This document shows positions 37,482-45,972 of a stretch of 64,000 nt of DNA, piece by piece. Where the stretch lies: NCBI RefSeq assembly GCF_001429025.1, contig NZ_LMHT01000029.1, forward strand, positions 1-64,000, given 5' to 3'. The stretch is from Phenylobacterium sp. Root700 (GTDB taxonomy: Bacteria > Pseudomonadota > Alphaproteobacteria > Caulobacterales > Caulobacteraceae). The notes under the pieces were generated by a model that saw only the letters and a list, made by a program, of their open reading frames with translations, was not told where the DNA came from and ran no database searches. Within the stretch, counting starts at the first letter, position 1. Every line of letters begins with the position of its first letter. Position numbers and translations under genes: made by a program.

Positions 37482-37830
37482 GCCGAGATCAACCGGCTGA
37501 AGCGGGAACTCGACCGCCCGCGCATGGAGCGCCATGTGCTAAAAAAAGCGATCGGCGACGAACCGTGCGTTGCTCACCGATTTGCGCCACCTCCATGCCG
37601 AACATCACGGCCGCTATGGCAGTCCCAGGATGCACGCGGCGCTTCGCGCGGAAGGCAGGACGGCGAGCCGCGGTCGTGTCGCTCGTCCACCAGCGGCGAT
37701 GGGCGACCCGGAGGAGGCCCGAAGAGACCTCTTCGTCGACATCAAGGGCTACTATAACAGGCGGCGGATCCACTCCGCTCTTGGCTGTAGAACCCCAGAA
37801 ACAGGCCGAGCGACACATGGTCTAAACCCG
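37482..37830 (+). mobile_element. IS3-family element remnant
   Basis: The end of OrfA (EINRLKRELDRPRMERHVLKK) is followed, in another frame, by OrfB pieces: DLRHLHAEHHGRYGSPRMHAAL and, after an internal deletion, IKGYYNRRRIHSALG, the conserved C-terminus of IS3-type integrase domains. The catalytic middle of the integrase, with its DDE residues, is missing, so it cannot transpose. Terminal inverted repeats were not found by eye. Confidence 0.8.
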
Positions 37831-38371
37831 CGTCCACGATATCGAGGGAGGATCGCCCAATTGCGCTCGATCACCAACTCTCGATTGTGTCGGCCGCTTG
37901 GGTAAAGCCCGCGATCGCACTGCAGCGCTGCCAAAACCCGCTCTTCTTGGCCATCGAAATGTGCTATGGTGACGTTCAGCGCGCCATAATTTGCGATGAA
38001 CTAGGTGGTTCCCGTGCGCTGATGCAAGCCAAGCGATGGCTGCGCGAGCTGTGAGGCTCCCACGGAGCGGTTGTTCGAGGGTGTCGATGATGACCCGGGC
38101 GGCGTTGATACAAGAAAAAATTCGGCAACGCCGTATCGGCGCTGGTCTTCGTGGCCGCGCTGGACCAGCCGTGCTGCAATCTTCGCTAGATCTGTTGCGA
38201 TCCCGGACAAATGGCGACGCCGGCGTGACTCGACGCGCCCAGAATTTCGCCTCCGGCGCCGGACTGCGGCAGGCGCTTCGCGACGTCGATCGAACATATC
38301 CCCGACCTCTTAAGGAACTCCGAGGTCAACATGCGCGACGCCTGGAGACCCGCTGTTAGGCGAGACAAGTC
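37831..38371. other. Non-coding gap before the oxidase operon
   Basis: About 540 bases between the IS3 remnant and coxM. No gene is supported on either strand. The promoter of the oxidase operon should lie here, but I see no clear -35/-10 pair. The ribosome binding site before coxM is weak (AGGCGAGA). Confidence 0.4.
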
Positions 38372-39184
38372 ATGGCTGTAGCAATTGTAATAGCTGCGCT
38401 GGTTTTGTTCTCAATTGCGTTTCAACTTCTGTCGCCGTGGTGGCTGACGCCGTTGGCGTCCAACTGGAGATCGATCGATACCGCCCTCCACGTCACGATG
38501 TGGGTCTGCGGGTTTTTCTTTATTGTCCTGAATTTGTTCTTGGCCTTTTCGATCTTCCGTTACCGGCATCGCCAAGGTCATCGGGCCCACTACGACCCCG
38601 AAAGCGTAACCCTCGAGCGGCGCCTCACCGTTTGGACGGCGATCGGGATCGCCGCCCTCCTGGCGCCTGGCCTGATCGCCTGGAAAGAATTTGTCACGGT
38701 GCCCAAGGACGCCTCGGTCCTAGAAGCCGTGGGTCAGCAATGGCAGTGGAGCTTTCGGTTCCCTGGAAAAGACGGGGTATTGGGGACGGTCAACTCGCGA
38801 CAGATCAGCCCCGACAATCCCTTCGGCCTCAATCCCGATGATCCTTTTGGACGGGACGACATTCTTGTGGAAGGCAGCGAAGTGCACCTTCCGCGCGGCC
38901 GACCCGTTAAGGTCGTTCTACGGTCCAAAGACGTCCTGCACGATTTCTTCGTGCCGCAGATCCGCGCCAGAATGGATCTGGTGCCGGGCATGGTCACCTA
39001 TTTCTGGTTCACACCGACGCGCACGGGAAGTTTCGAAATCCTGTGCGCTGAACTCTGTGGGGTTAGCCATTACACAATGCGGGGCTCCATGATCGTAGAC
39101 GAAGGACCTGCCTTTGATGCGTGGCTAAGTCAGCAACCGACCTTCGCGCAATTGACGGCGGAGGTTGGGCTGCCAAATCAGTGA
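38372..39184 (+). CDS. coxM: Cytochrome c oxidase subunit II (alternative oxidase)
   Basis: Membrane-anchored CuA subunit of 270 residues. Two N-terminal transmembrane helices are followed by the periplasmic cupredoxin domain. CuA ligands are intact: His in DVLHDFF and C225-A-E-L-C229-G-V-S-H233-Y-T-M236. The aromatic electron-entry patch GQQWQWSFRFPG is present. It accepts electrons from cytochrome c and passes them to subunit I. First gene of an operon ordered like coxMNOP of Bradyrhizobium, 13 bp before subunit I. Confidence 0.93.
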   Translation: MAVAIVIAALVLFSIAFQLLSPWWLTPLASNWRSIDTALHVTMWVCGFFFIVLNLFLAFSIFRYRHRQGHRAHYDPESVTLERRLTVWTAIGIAALLAPGLIAWKEFVTVPKDASVLEAVGQQWQWSFRFPGKDGVLGTVNSRQISPDNPFGLNPDDPFGRDDILVEGSEVHLPRGRPVKVVLRSKDVLHDFFVPQIRARMDLVPGMVTYFWFTPTRTGSFEILCAELCGVSHYTMRGSMIVDEGPAFDAWLSQQPTFAQLTAEVGLPNQ

Positions 39185-39197
39185 ATTGAGGAGCGCA

Positions 39198-40940
39198 ATG
39201 GCTTACACGATCGCCGATGACACCAAGGTGCTTCACCATCCCAAGACGTGGGTTGGAAAATATGTTTGGAGTCAGGACCACAAGGTCATCGCCTTGCAGT
39301 ATTCGGTGACGGCCATCGCAGTCGGCGTGATCGCCCTGGTGTTGTCCGATCTGATGCGCCTGCAGCTCGGATTCCCGGGCGCGTTTAAGTTCATTACGCC
39401 CAGCGCCTATCTTCAGTTTCTAACCATGCATGGCATGATCATGGTGGTCTATCTGTTGACAGCGTTGCTCCTCGGAGGATTCGGGAATTACCTGATCCCG
39501 CTGATGATCGGCGCGCGGGACATGGTTTTCCCGTTTGTGAACATGCTCAGCTACTGGGTTTACTTGCTTGCCGTGCTCGTGCTGGTGGCAAGCATCTTTG
39601 CGCCCGGTGGACCGACCGGGGCCGGTTGGACGCTCTATCCGCCGCAAGCCATTCTCGAGGGAACCCCGGGGCGGCCCTGGGGGATCATTCTCATGTTGGC
39701 CTCCCTGGCGATCTTTGTCGTCGCCTTCACCATGGGCGGATTGAACTATGTGACCACCGTGCTGCAGGCCCGCACGCGAGGCATGACGTTGATGCGCATG
39801 CCGTGCACGGTCTGGGGCATCTTCGTCGCGGCCATCCTCGGGTTGTTGGCGTTTCCCGCGCTGTTCGTCGGCGCCGTCATGATGATGCTGGACCGCGTGG
39901 TCGGCACGAGCTTCTTCATGCCGTCGCTGGTGTCGATGGGCCAACAGACGCAATTCAATGGCGGCAGTCCCCTGTTGTTCCAGCACCTGTTCTGGTTCTT
40001 CGGGCATCCCGAGGTTTACATCGTCGCCTTGCCGGCTTTCGGCATCGTTTCCGATCTCATCAGCACCCATGCGCGGAAGAATCTCTTCGGCTATAGAATG
40101 ATGGTGTGGGCGATCGTCGTGATCGGCGCCCTCAGCATGTTCGTGTGGGCGCACCATATGTATATCAGTGGGATGAACCCCTATTTTGGGTTCTTCTTTG
40201 CGACATCTACACTGGTCATTGCAGTCCCCACTGCCATCAAGGTCTACAACTGGCTTTTAACTCTCTGGCGCGGCGACATTCACCTCAGAGTCCCGATGCT
40301 GTTCGCTATCGGCTTCATCTTCACCTTCATACACGGTGGATTGAGCGGCCTGTTCCTCGGCAACGTCAGCGTGGATGTGCCCCTGTCCGATACGTTTTTC
40401 GTCGTCGGCCATTTCCATATGGTGATGGGCGTCTCGCCCGTCTTGGTGATCTTCGGGGCGATCTATCACTGGTACCCCAAGATAGCCGGGCGCATGTGGA
40501 ACACGACATTGGGTCAGATCCACTTCTGGATCACGTTCCTGGGGGTCTATGCGATCTTCCTGCCCATGCATTACCTGGGCTTCCTCGGCGTGCCGCGGCG
40601 ATACTATGCACTGGGCGAGACGGCGTTCATTCCACCCTCGGCCCATCTGGCGAATGAGTTCATCACAATCGCCGCCTTGATCGTCGGCGTCGCGCAACTG
40701 CTGTTCTTCTACAATATGATCTGGAGCTTGTTCAAAGGTCCCAGGGCCGACAGCAATCCCTGGGGCGCGACGACGCTGGAATGGCAAACGCCTCAGACGC
40801 CGCCGGCTCATGGCAATTGGGGGCCGAAGCTCCCGGTGGTCTATCGCTGGGCCTACGACTACAGCGTGCCAGGCGCGCCACAGGATTTCATTCCACAGAA
40901 TGTTCCACCTGACGAGGTGACCCGCGATCACGCGACATGA
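39198..40940 (+). CDS. coxN: Cytochrome c oxidase subunit I
   Basis: Catalytic heme-copper subunit of 580 residues with 12 or more helices. Heme and CuB ligands are visible: His in LTMHGMIMV, HPEVY (CuB His with the cross-linked Tyr), HH in WAHHMYISG, and the two His of GHFHMVMG. The HPEVY tyrosine on the same helix marks an A-type oxidase, which reduces oxygen to water while pumping protons. GAGGAG precedes ATG 39198. Gene order and sequence fit the alternative oxidase coxN rather than the main aa3 ctaD. Confidence 0.95.
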   Translation: MAYTIADDTKVLHHPKTWVGKYVWSQDHKVIALQYSVTAIAVGVIALVLSDLMRLQLGFPGAFKFITPSAYLQFLTMHGMIMVVYLLTALLLGGFGNYLIPLMIGARDMVFPFVNMLSYWVYLLAVLVLVASIFAPGGPTGAGWTLYPPQAILEGTPGRPWGIILMLASLAIFVVAFTMGGLNYVTTVLQARTRGMTLMRMPCTVWGIFVAAILGLLAFPALFVGAVMMMLDRVVGTSFFMPSLVSMGQQTQFNGGSPLLFQHLFWFFGHPEVYIVALPAFGIVSDLISTHARKNLFGYRMMVWAIVVIGALSMFVWAHHMYISGMNPYFGFFFATSTLVIAVPTAIKVYNWLLTLWRGDIHLRVPMLFAIGFIFTFIHGGLSGLFLGNVSVDVPLSDTFFVVGHFHMVMGVSPVLVIFGAIYHWYPKIAGRMWNTTLGQIHFWITFLGVYAIFLPMHYLGFLGVPRRYYALGETAFIPPSAHLANEFITIAALIVGVAQLLFFYNMIWSLFKGPRADSNPWGATTLEWQTPQTPPAHGNWGPKLPVVYRWAYDYSVPGAPQDFIPQNVPPDEVTRDHAT

Positions 40941-40961
40941 AATCCCGTCGGAGGATGAGAT

Positions 40962-41612
40962 GTGAGCATTTTACGCAGGCTGTCCGAGAAACCCTGGCTG
41001 GCGCCGGGTGTGGATCCATTGACCGAGGCGGACGCGGAAAGCCTCCCGTCCTTATCTTCGGCCGCGGTTGGTCTGCGCGTTTACTTCGGCGTTGCGACGG
41101 TCATGTTCCTGCTGATCGCCGTGATCTTCGTCATGCGCATGGATGGGCATGGCGTCAGTACAGGCCAACAGCCTGATTGGAAGCCGATGTTTTGGCCGCC
41201 GCTCCTGTGGTTCAACACCGGCGTTCTGATGCTCAGCAGCGCGGCCTGGCAATGGGCGCGAGCCGCCGGATACCGCGGGCATATGGAGAGCCTGCGGGCG
41301 GGCCTCATCGCCGGCGGCGTCCTCGCCCTTGTCTTCCTGGCAGGCCAATTGACCGTATGGCGGCAACTCGAAGCCGCCGGATGCGGCATGACGGCCACGA
41401 CCATGAGCGCGTTCTTTTACCTGATCACCGCGCTGCACGGTCTGCACCTGCTGGGCGGCCTGGCGGTGTGGGGGCGAACCTCCGTCAAGGTATTGGGGGG
41501 AAGCGAGGTGGCCGAGGTCAGGCAGAGCGTCGACCTCTGTGCGATCTACTGGCACTTCCTCTTGCTGGTTTGGCTCGTGATGTTTGGGCTTTTGTTGTTG
41601 AATCGAAGATGA
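40962..41612 (+). CDS. coxO: Cytochrome c oxidase subunit III-like (first copy)
   Basis: Membrane protein of 216 residues with about five helices. Subunit III features include LITALHGLHLLGGL and the final helix IYWHFLLLVWLVMFG. Starts with GTG 40962, 21 bp after coxN. It is shorter and more divergent than the next gene. Two adjacent subunit III homologues are characteristic of coxMNOP-type clusters. Confidence 0.9.
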   Translation: MSILRRLSEKPWLAPGVDPLTEADAESLPSLSSAAVGLRVYFGVATVMFLLIAVIFVMRMDGHGVSTGQQPDWKPMFWPPLLWFNTGVLMLSSAAWQWARAAGYRGHMESLRAGLIAGGVLALVFLAGQLTVWRQLEAAGCGMTATTMSAFFYLITALHGLHLLGGLAVWGRTSVKVLGGSEVAEVRQSVDLCAIYWHFLLLVWLVMFGLLLLNRR

Positions 41613-42307
41613 CGGCGACGCCAATGACTGAGACCACAGACACAATTCCGGTCGCGCAGGGCTTGCGGAGCCTTGCCGCCGACTGGTCGTCGGACCAGGA
41701 GGTGTTCAAGCAGGTCCACTGGGGCAAGGCCATGATGTGGATCTTCCTGCTCAGCGACACCTTCGTGTTCTCCTGTTTCCTGACCTCCTACATGACGATG
41801 CGGGCGTCGACGACGGCGCCGTGGCCAAACCCGAGCGAAGTCTTCGCGCTGACCATTGGCGGTCGTCCCATCCCGCTCATCCTGATCGCCATCATGACCT
41901 TCATCCTGATCAGCAGCAGCGGGACGATGGCGATGGCGGTCAACTTCGCCTATCGCCGCGATCGCTTGAAGACGACGCTCCTGATGCTCGCGACCGCGGC
42001 GTTCGGCGCGACCTTTGTCAGCATGCAGGCGTTCGAATGGACCAAGTTGATTGTCGAGGAGGGCGTGCGTCCTTGGGGTAACCCCATGGGGGCCGCGCAA
42101 TTTGGCGCCTGCTTCTTCATGATCACCGGTTTCCATGGCCTGCATGTTTCGGCCGGCGTGATCTACCTTTCGGTCATCGCATCCAAGGTTGCGCGCGGAC
42201 GTTACGAGCGGGAGGGCAATTACGAGGCCGTCGAAATCGCCGGGCTCTATTGGCATTTCGTCGATCTTGTCTGGGTTTTCATCTTCGCGTTATTTTATCT
42301 TTGGTAA
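41609..42307 (+). CDS. coxP: Cytochrome c oxidase subunit III (second copy)
   Basis: Membrane protein of 232 residues. Motifs include FLLSDTFVFSCFLTSYMTMR, ITGFHGLHVSAGVIYL and EIAGLYWHFVDLVWVFIF, all typical of heme-copper oxidase subunit III. ATG 41609 overlaps the coxO stop by 4 bases, giving translational coupling and implying equimolar synthesis. Subunit III stabilises subunit I and the proton path. Confidence 0.92.
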   Translation: MTATPMTETTDTIPVAQGLRSLAADWSSDQEVFKQVHWGKAMMWIFLLSDTFVFSCFLTSYMTMRASTTAPWPNPSEVFALTIGGRPIPLILIAIMTFILISSSGTMAMAVNFAYRRDRLKTTLLMLATAAFGATFVSMQAFEWTKLIVEEGVRPWGNPMGAAQFGACFFMITGFHGLHVSAGVIYLSVIASKVARGRYEREGNYEAVEIAGLYWHFVDLVWVFIFALFYLW

Positions 42308-42318
42308 GGGTGAAGCAG

Positions 42319-42750
42319 ATGGCGGCCGACAGCGACGACGTCGCGCAACGCGTCATTCGACAGGCGGCCCAGCCCGCCCCCCAACCGGCTTCGTCGCACG
42401 AAACGGCGCCCGCCAGCATATCGAAGACCACCAAGGTCCACGGGCAACAGCATCCCATCGGACTCTATCTGAAGGTCTGGGGTTACCTGTTCGTCCTCAG
42501 CACGATGTCCTACCTCGTCGACTATTTTCATGTCGAGGGCGTTCTGAGAACGGTGCTCATCCTTACATTCATGATTTTGAAGGCGGGATTGATCGTCGCT
42601 ATCTTCATGCACATGGCCTGGGAACGCCTCGCCTTGATGTATGCCATTCTCGTCCCACCGATCTGCTTGGGGACGCTTGTCCTCCTCATGGCCATTGAAT
42701 CTGACTACACGTTCTGGACGCGGATTATCTTCTTCGGAAGAGGTCCTTGA
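42319..42750 (+). CDS. Cytochrome c oxidase subunit IV family protein
   Basis: Small protein of 143 residues. A hydrophilic N-terminal tail rich in Ala, Pro and Gln is followed by three transmembrane helices, with LKAGLIVAIFMHMAWE in the second, typical of prokaryotic COX IV/CyoD-like subunits. AAGGGTGA precedes ATG 42319; GTG 42310 is an alternative. It lies 11 bp after coxP in the same operon. Confidence 0.87.
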   Translation: MAADSDDVAQRVIRQAAQPAPQPASSHETAPASISKTTKVHGQQHPIGLYLKVWGYLFVLSTMSYLVDYFHVEGVLRTVLILTFMILKAGLIVAIFMHMAWERLALMYAILVPPICLGTLVLLMAIESDYTFWTRIIFFGRGP

Positions 42751-42841
42751 CGGATTTGGATCGAATGAACGCGGGTCAAATACCGGAGCGTCGGCCAAGT
42801 CCGAACGCACAGGAGATCGCGCCTGAGGACGGCGGGTGCGA

Positions 42842-43582
42842 ATGATGGATGGCTGGGAAAGACTCAAGTTTGGCGCGGCAATCACGGGCGTCGTTTTCTT
42901 GATATCTGTCCTTCGCTGGACCGCCGACCTTGTATACCCCGAGACTTACGTCACCGAACCCGCCTACAAGATTCCCGGTGTGAGCGAACCTGCCGTTGAT
43001 CTCAGCGCCCTCCAGAGGAGCTGGCCGGCCGGCTTGAGCGAGCCGGGTGGCCGCGCGAAGCTTCGCGATTATATGAGCAACATTGAGAAGGTCGCGGTTC
43101 CCCGGAGCGCCGAAGGTCCGCCAGCTGTCGCAGCGCCCGCGCCGCAAGTCGATCTGGCGACATTACTCGCTGCGGCGGACGTGGAAAAAGGCCGACAGAC
43201 CGCGCGTGTCTGCACGTCTTGTCACACCTTCGATCAAGGCGGCCAAGACCGCATCGGTCCGAGTCTCTGGGGCGTCGTGGGGCGTGATGTCGCCGCTCGC
43301 GAGACTTTTACATATTCCAGCGTTTTCGCAGCGCAGAGCGGCAGCTGGACATATGAGCGGCTCGACCGCTATTTGACCAATCCGGCAAAGGCTGTTCCCG
43401 GCAACAAGATGGCTTTTGCCGGCCTCCGCAAAGCGGAGGACCGCGCCAACGTTATCGCGTTTTTGAGCACATTGAGCGCCAGCCCAGTTCCGTTCCCAAA
43501 GGCGGAAAAGCCAAAGATCGCCGAGACACTCCAGCGGCCACGTCAGGGATCGCGCCGGCCCCCTCCCGGTTCGTCCGGGTGA
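42842..43582 (+). CDS. Membrane-anchored cytochrome c
   Basis: Protein of 246 residues. An uncleaved N-terminal anchor helix (FGAAITGVVFLISVLRW) places it on the periplasmic face. A single class I cytochrome c domain has CTSCH (Cys124, Cys127, His128), a RIGPSLWGVVGR loop and a probable Met ligand in PGNKMAFAG, as in CycM-type cytochromes. It is the likely electron donor to the oxidase encoded upstream. The C-terminal tail is rich in Pro, Arg and Ser. The start among GTG 42836, ATG 42842 and ATG 42845 is uncertain. Confidence 0.88.
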   Translation: MMDGWERLKFGAAITGVVFLISVLRWTADLVYPETYVTEPAYKIPGVSEPAVDLSALQRSWPAGLSEPGGRAKLRDYMSNIEKVAVPRSAEGPPAVAAPAPQVDLATLLAAADVEKGRQTARVCTSCHTFDQGGQDRIGPSLWGVVGRDVAARETFTYSSVFAAQSGSWTYERLDRYLTNPAKAVPGNKMAFAGLRKAEDRANVIAFLSTLSASPVPFPKAEKPKIAETLQRPRQGSRRPPPGSSG

Positions 43583-43630
43583 TGAGCTCACCATGCTGCC
43601 GGCCGAGATGAAGGCGGCGAACTCCATCGT

Positions 43631-43790
43631 CTACGGGCGCCATGCCGCCGGTTTGACGCCACCTGCGTTGGTCTCGCCGACGATGACGGCGCGCTTCGCC
43701 GCCTGCAGGTTGTAACTGAAAGCTTCCGCCGCCGAGGCGGTGCGATTGCTCGCAAGCACATGGAGCGGCGCAGGCGGAGCCTCGAACTTC
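43631..43790 (-). pseudogene. Peptidase S41 C-terminal fragment
   Basis: Read leftward, this short frame gives HVLASNRTASAAEAFSYNLQ followed by AAKRAVIVGETNAGG, the catalytic-serine region of tail-specific (S41) proteases with SAAEAF and GETxGG motifs. A stop precedes it and another follows at 43631, so only about 50 codons survive. It is a relic of a larger gene, unrelated to the oxidase operon. Confidence 0.55.
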
Positions 43791-44319
43791 CGGTTTCAGG
43801 AAGGGAGCGAGGTTCCGCTTATGGGCGCCTAGCGGACACGCCGGCAGATGCCCTCGGCTATCGCAGATCAGAGGGCCGTGGCGAACGTGTAGTTCTCGGC
43901 GCCTTCTGAGACGGCGCGCCTACGCCATCATACGCCACGCTATCCGAGAAGGGCTCCTAAGCTGCTGTGCGTTGGGCCCGACCGGTTTCCGATCTGGCGC
44001 CAACGACTACTTGCGACCCCTCTCTGACACCGCACACGTCAGCTTGTGGGCCGGGCCGCCGATGTCCAGGTCTTGCCGATCGGCCAATGACTAGCCATCC
44101 AATGCGGACGTTGGCGATCGGGCGGCGGGGGCGCATCTCGCGGAAGACACCATTCTCTGCATCCTTGCTCGGTCGAACCTTGTGGCTCAGCCAGGAATGA
44201 CCTCCTGAGGTTGATTATTTCTAACAAACAAAATCTAAGGTAGCGGGATTGCGCTTGGTTTTGCCGCGTGCCTAACTGGTCATCAGCATAGATTTATGCG
44301 CGCTGGAGGATTTCGTCGC
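43791..44319. other. Non-coding gap
   Basis: About 530 bases with no supported gene. GC content drops near 44210-44250 (TTTCTAACAAACAAAATCTAAGG), a likely promoter zone for the following phage-like genes. Confidence 0.4.
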
Positions 44320-45042
44320 ATGCCCGCAGGCCCCATTACTGTCACGTTCCTGGACGGAGACGGAAACAAGCGCACCGAGCGTATTTGGTCTTCCGATGGG
44401 ACCATCAGTGGGCAACTGCAGGCGATGCCAGTCCTCGCCGACGGCGCCGACGCGACCCAAGGCGCGATTGCTGACACCGCCTATGCCGGCGTGACAGCCA
44501 CGACGTCACAAGGCTATCTCCGCGCGATCGCCGACGCGGCGATCAGCGCCGCGCCAGCCGACGTCGTCGGCCAAACCTCCTCCGGCGCGGCGTTGGCCAA
44601 CGCCCCGGTGACAGTGGGCGGCCTCGCCAAGACTGCGAACCCTGCGGCTGTCGATGACGGCGACGTGGTCAACACCCTGCACGACAAGCTTGGCAAGGTG
44701 GTCGCGGTTTCCGCGGTGCGCGAACTGAAGGGCGCCACGCATACGGCCCTCACGACGACCACCGAAACGACCATTGTCGCGGGGGCTGCGTCGACGTTCC
44801 ACGACCTCTACGGCCTGGTCATCGCCAATTCGTCAGCGACCGCGACGGAAGTAACGATCAAAGACGCGACCGGCGGCGCAACGCGGGCCACCATTGCGGT
44901 TCCAGGCAACGCATCCGCCGGCTTCACCCTCGACCCGGGCGGGGCCATTCCGCAATCGGCCACAAACACCAACTGGACGGCGACTTGCGCCGACAGCGTG
45001 ACGTCGATCTTCGTGACGGCGCTTTATGTGAAGAACACCTGA
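44320..45042 (+). CDS. Phage structural-like hypothetical protein
   Basis: Protein of 240 residues, low in Cys and rich in Ala, Thr, Val and Gly, opening ITVTFLDGDGNKRTERIW. The C-terminal part (STFHDLYGLVIANSSATATEVTIKDATGG split over residues 160-190) has the beta-sandwich look of phage tail or virion-decoration proteins. GGAGGA lies 9 bases before ATG 44320. It starts a three-gene unit with the glycine-rich and beta-helix genes. The family is not named with certainty. Confidence 0.65.
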   Translation: MPAGPITVTFLDGDGNKRTERIWSSDGTISGQLQAMPVLADGADATQGAIADTAYAGVTATTSQGYLRAIADAAISAAPADVVGQTSSGAALANAPVTVGGLAKTANPAAVDDGDVVNTLHDKLGKVVAVSAVRELKGATHTALTTTTETTIVAGAASTFHDLYGLVIANSSATATEVTIKDATGGATRATIAVPGNASAGFTLDPGGAIPQSATNTNWTATCADSVTSIFVTALYVKNT

Positions 45043-45045
45043 TTC

Positions 45046-45972
45046 ATGGCGACGACTGTCGTACTGACAAGCGGAACGACGTGGACGGTTCCGGTCGACT
45101 TTGACTCTCTGGATTCCGTCGAAGCCATCGGTCCGGGGGGGAGCGGCGCTACTGGACAAGCGTCGACCTATGGCGGCGGCGGCGGCGGCGGCGGCGAGTA
45201 TCGCAAGATCACCACCATGGCGAACATCGCCCCGGGGAATGTTCTGAACATCCGGATCGGTGCGGGCGGCGCCGGCAACTCCACCTATCTTCGCGACAAC
45301 ACCAACGCGACGGTGCTTGAAGCCCATGCGGGAGCGAATGCTTCGGGCGCCGGCGGCGGGGCCGGCGGCTCCGGCGGAACCGGCGCCGCTGCCAACTTCA
45401 ATGGCGGCACGGGCGGCGCCGGACGCACGTCGAGCGCCCAGAACTGCGGCGGCGGCGGCGGGGCGGCGGCGGCGGGGCCGAACGGCGCCGGCCGCAATGG
45501 TGGCGGCACGAGCGCGACCGGCGCTGGCGGCGGGGGTGGCGCTAACGGCGGATCATCGACGGTTGGTTCAAGCGCAACTACGAGCGCAGGCGGCGCGGGC
45601 GGCCAAGGCCGCGCCGGAACCGGCTCGGGCGCCGGTGGCGCGCCGGCGTCCGCGGGCGCAAACGGCGGCGGCGGAGGCGGGGGTAGCTCTGGAGCCAGCG
45701 GCGCTGGCGGTGCGGGTTCGCAAGATTTCATCACCGCATGGGGCGCCCATGGCCCGGGCTCTGGCGGCGGCGGCTCAGGCGGTTCGGGATCGCCAGGCGT
45801 TCCGGGCGTTGGCGGCGGATATGGCGGCGGCGGCGGCGGCGGCGGCGCTGGCTTCGGCGGCGGCGGGGCGACGGGCGCCAGCGGCGCTCAGGGCATCCTG
45901 GTCATCGTCTATACGCCAGTCCTCGTGATGAACGCGTCCTCATCAAATCTGTCGCTCCTGGGGGTTGGATGA
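45046..45972 (+). CDS. Glycine-rich phage-tail/adhesin-like protein
   Basis: Protein of 308 residues. Residues 1-50 form a short beta domain (TVVLTSGTTWTVPVDFDSLDS), then glycine makes up most of a long low-complexity body with runs of up to eight Gly, and a C-terminal GILVIVYTP strand closes it. This matches the glycine-rich domain of tail tips and receptor-binding proteins, where polyglycine-II helices form a compact tip. It starts 3 bases after the previous stop; the next gene overlaps it by ATGA. Confidence 0.75.
   Translation: MATTVVLTSGTTWTVPVDFDSLDSVEAIGPGGSGATGQASTYGGGGGGGGEYRKITTMANIAPGNVLNIRIGAGGAGNSTYLRDNTNATVLEAHAGANASGAGGGAGGSGGTGAAANFNGGTGGAGRTSSAQNCGGGGGAAAAGPNGAGRNGGGTSATGAGGGGGANGGSSTVGSSATTSAGGAGGQGRAGTGSGAGGAPASAGANGGGGGGGSSGASGAGGAGSQDFITAWGAHGPGSGGGGSGGSGSPGVPGVGGGYGGGGGGGGAGFGGGGATGASGAQGILVIVYTPVLVMNASSSNLSLLGVG

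Noticed and set aside
38036-38359. Possible 107-codon gene just upstream of coxM
   Set aside because: No ribosome binding site, no recognisable family and basic low-information composition.
45150-45900. Possible CRISPR or satellite array in the repetitive GGC-rich stretch
   Set aside because: The repeats are irregular glycine codons inside a coding frame, with no fixed spacer or repeat length.
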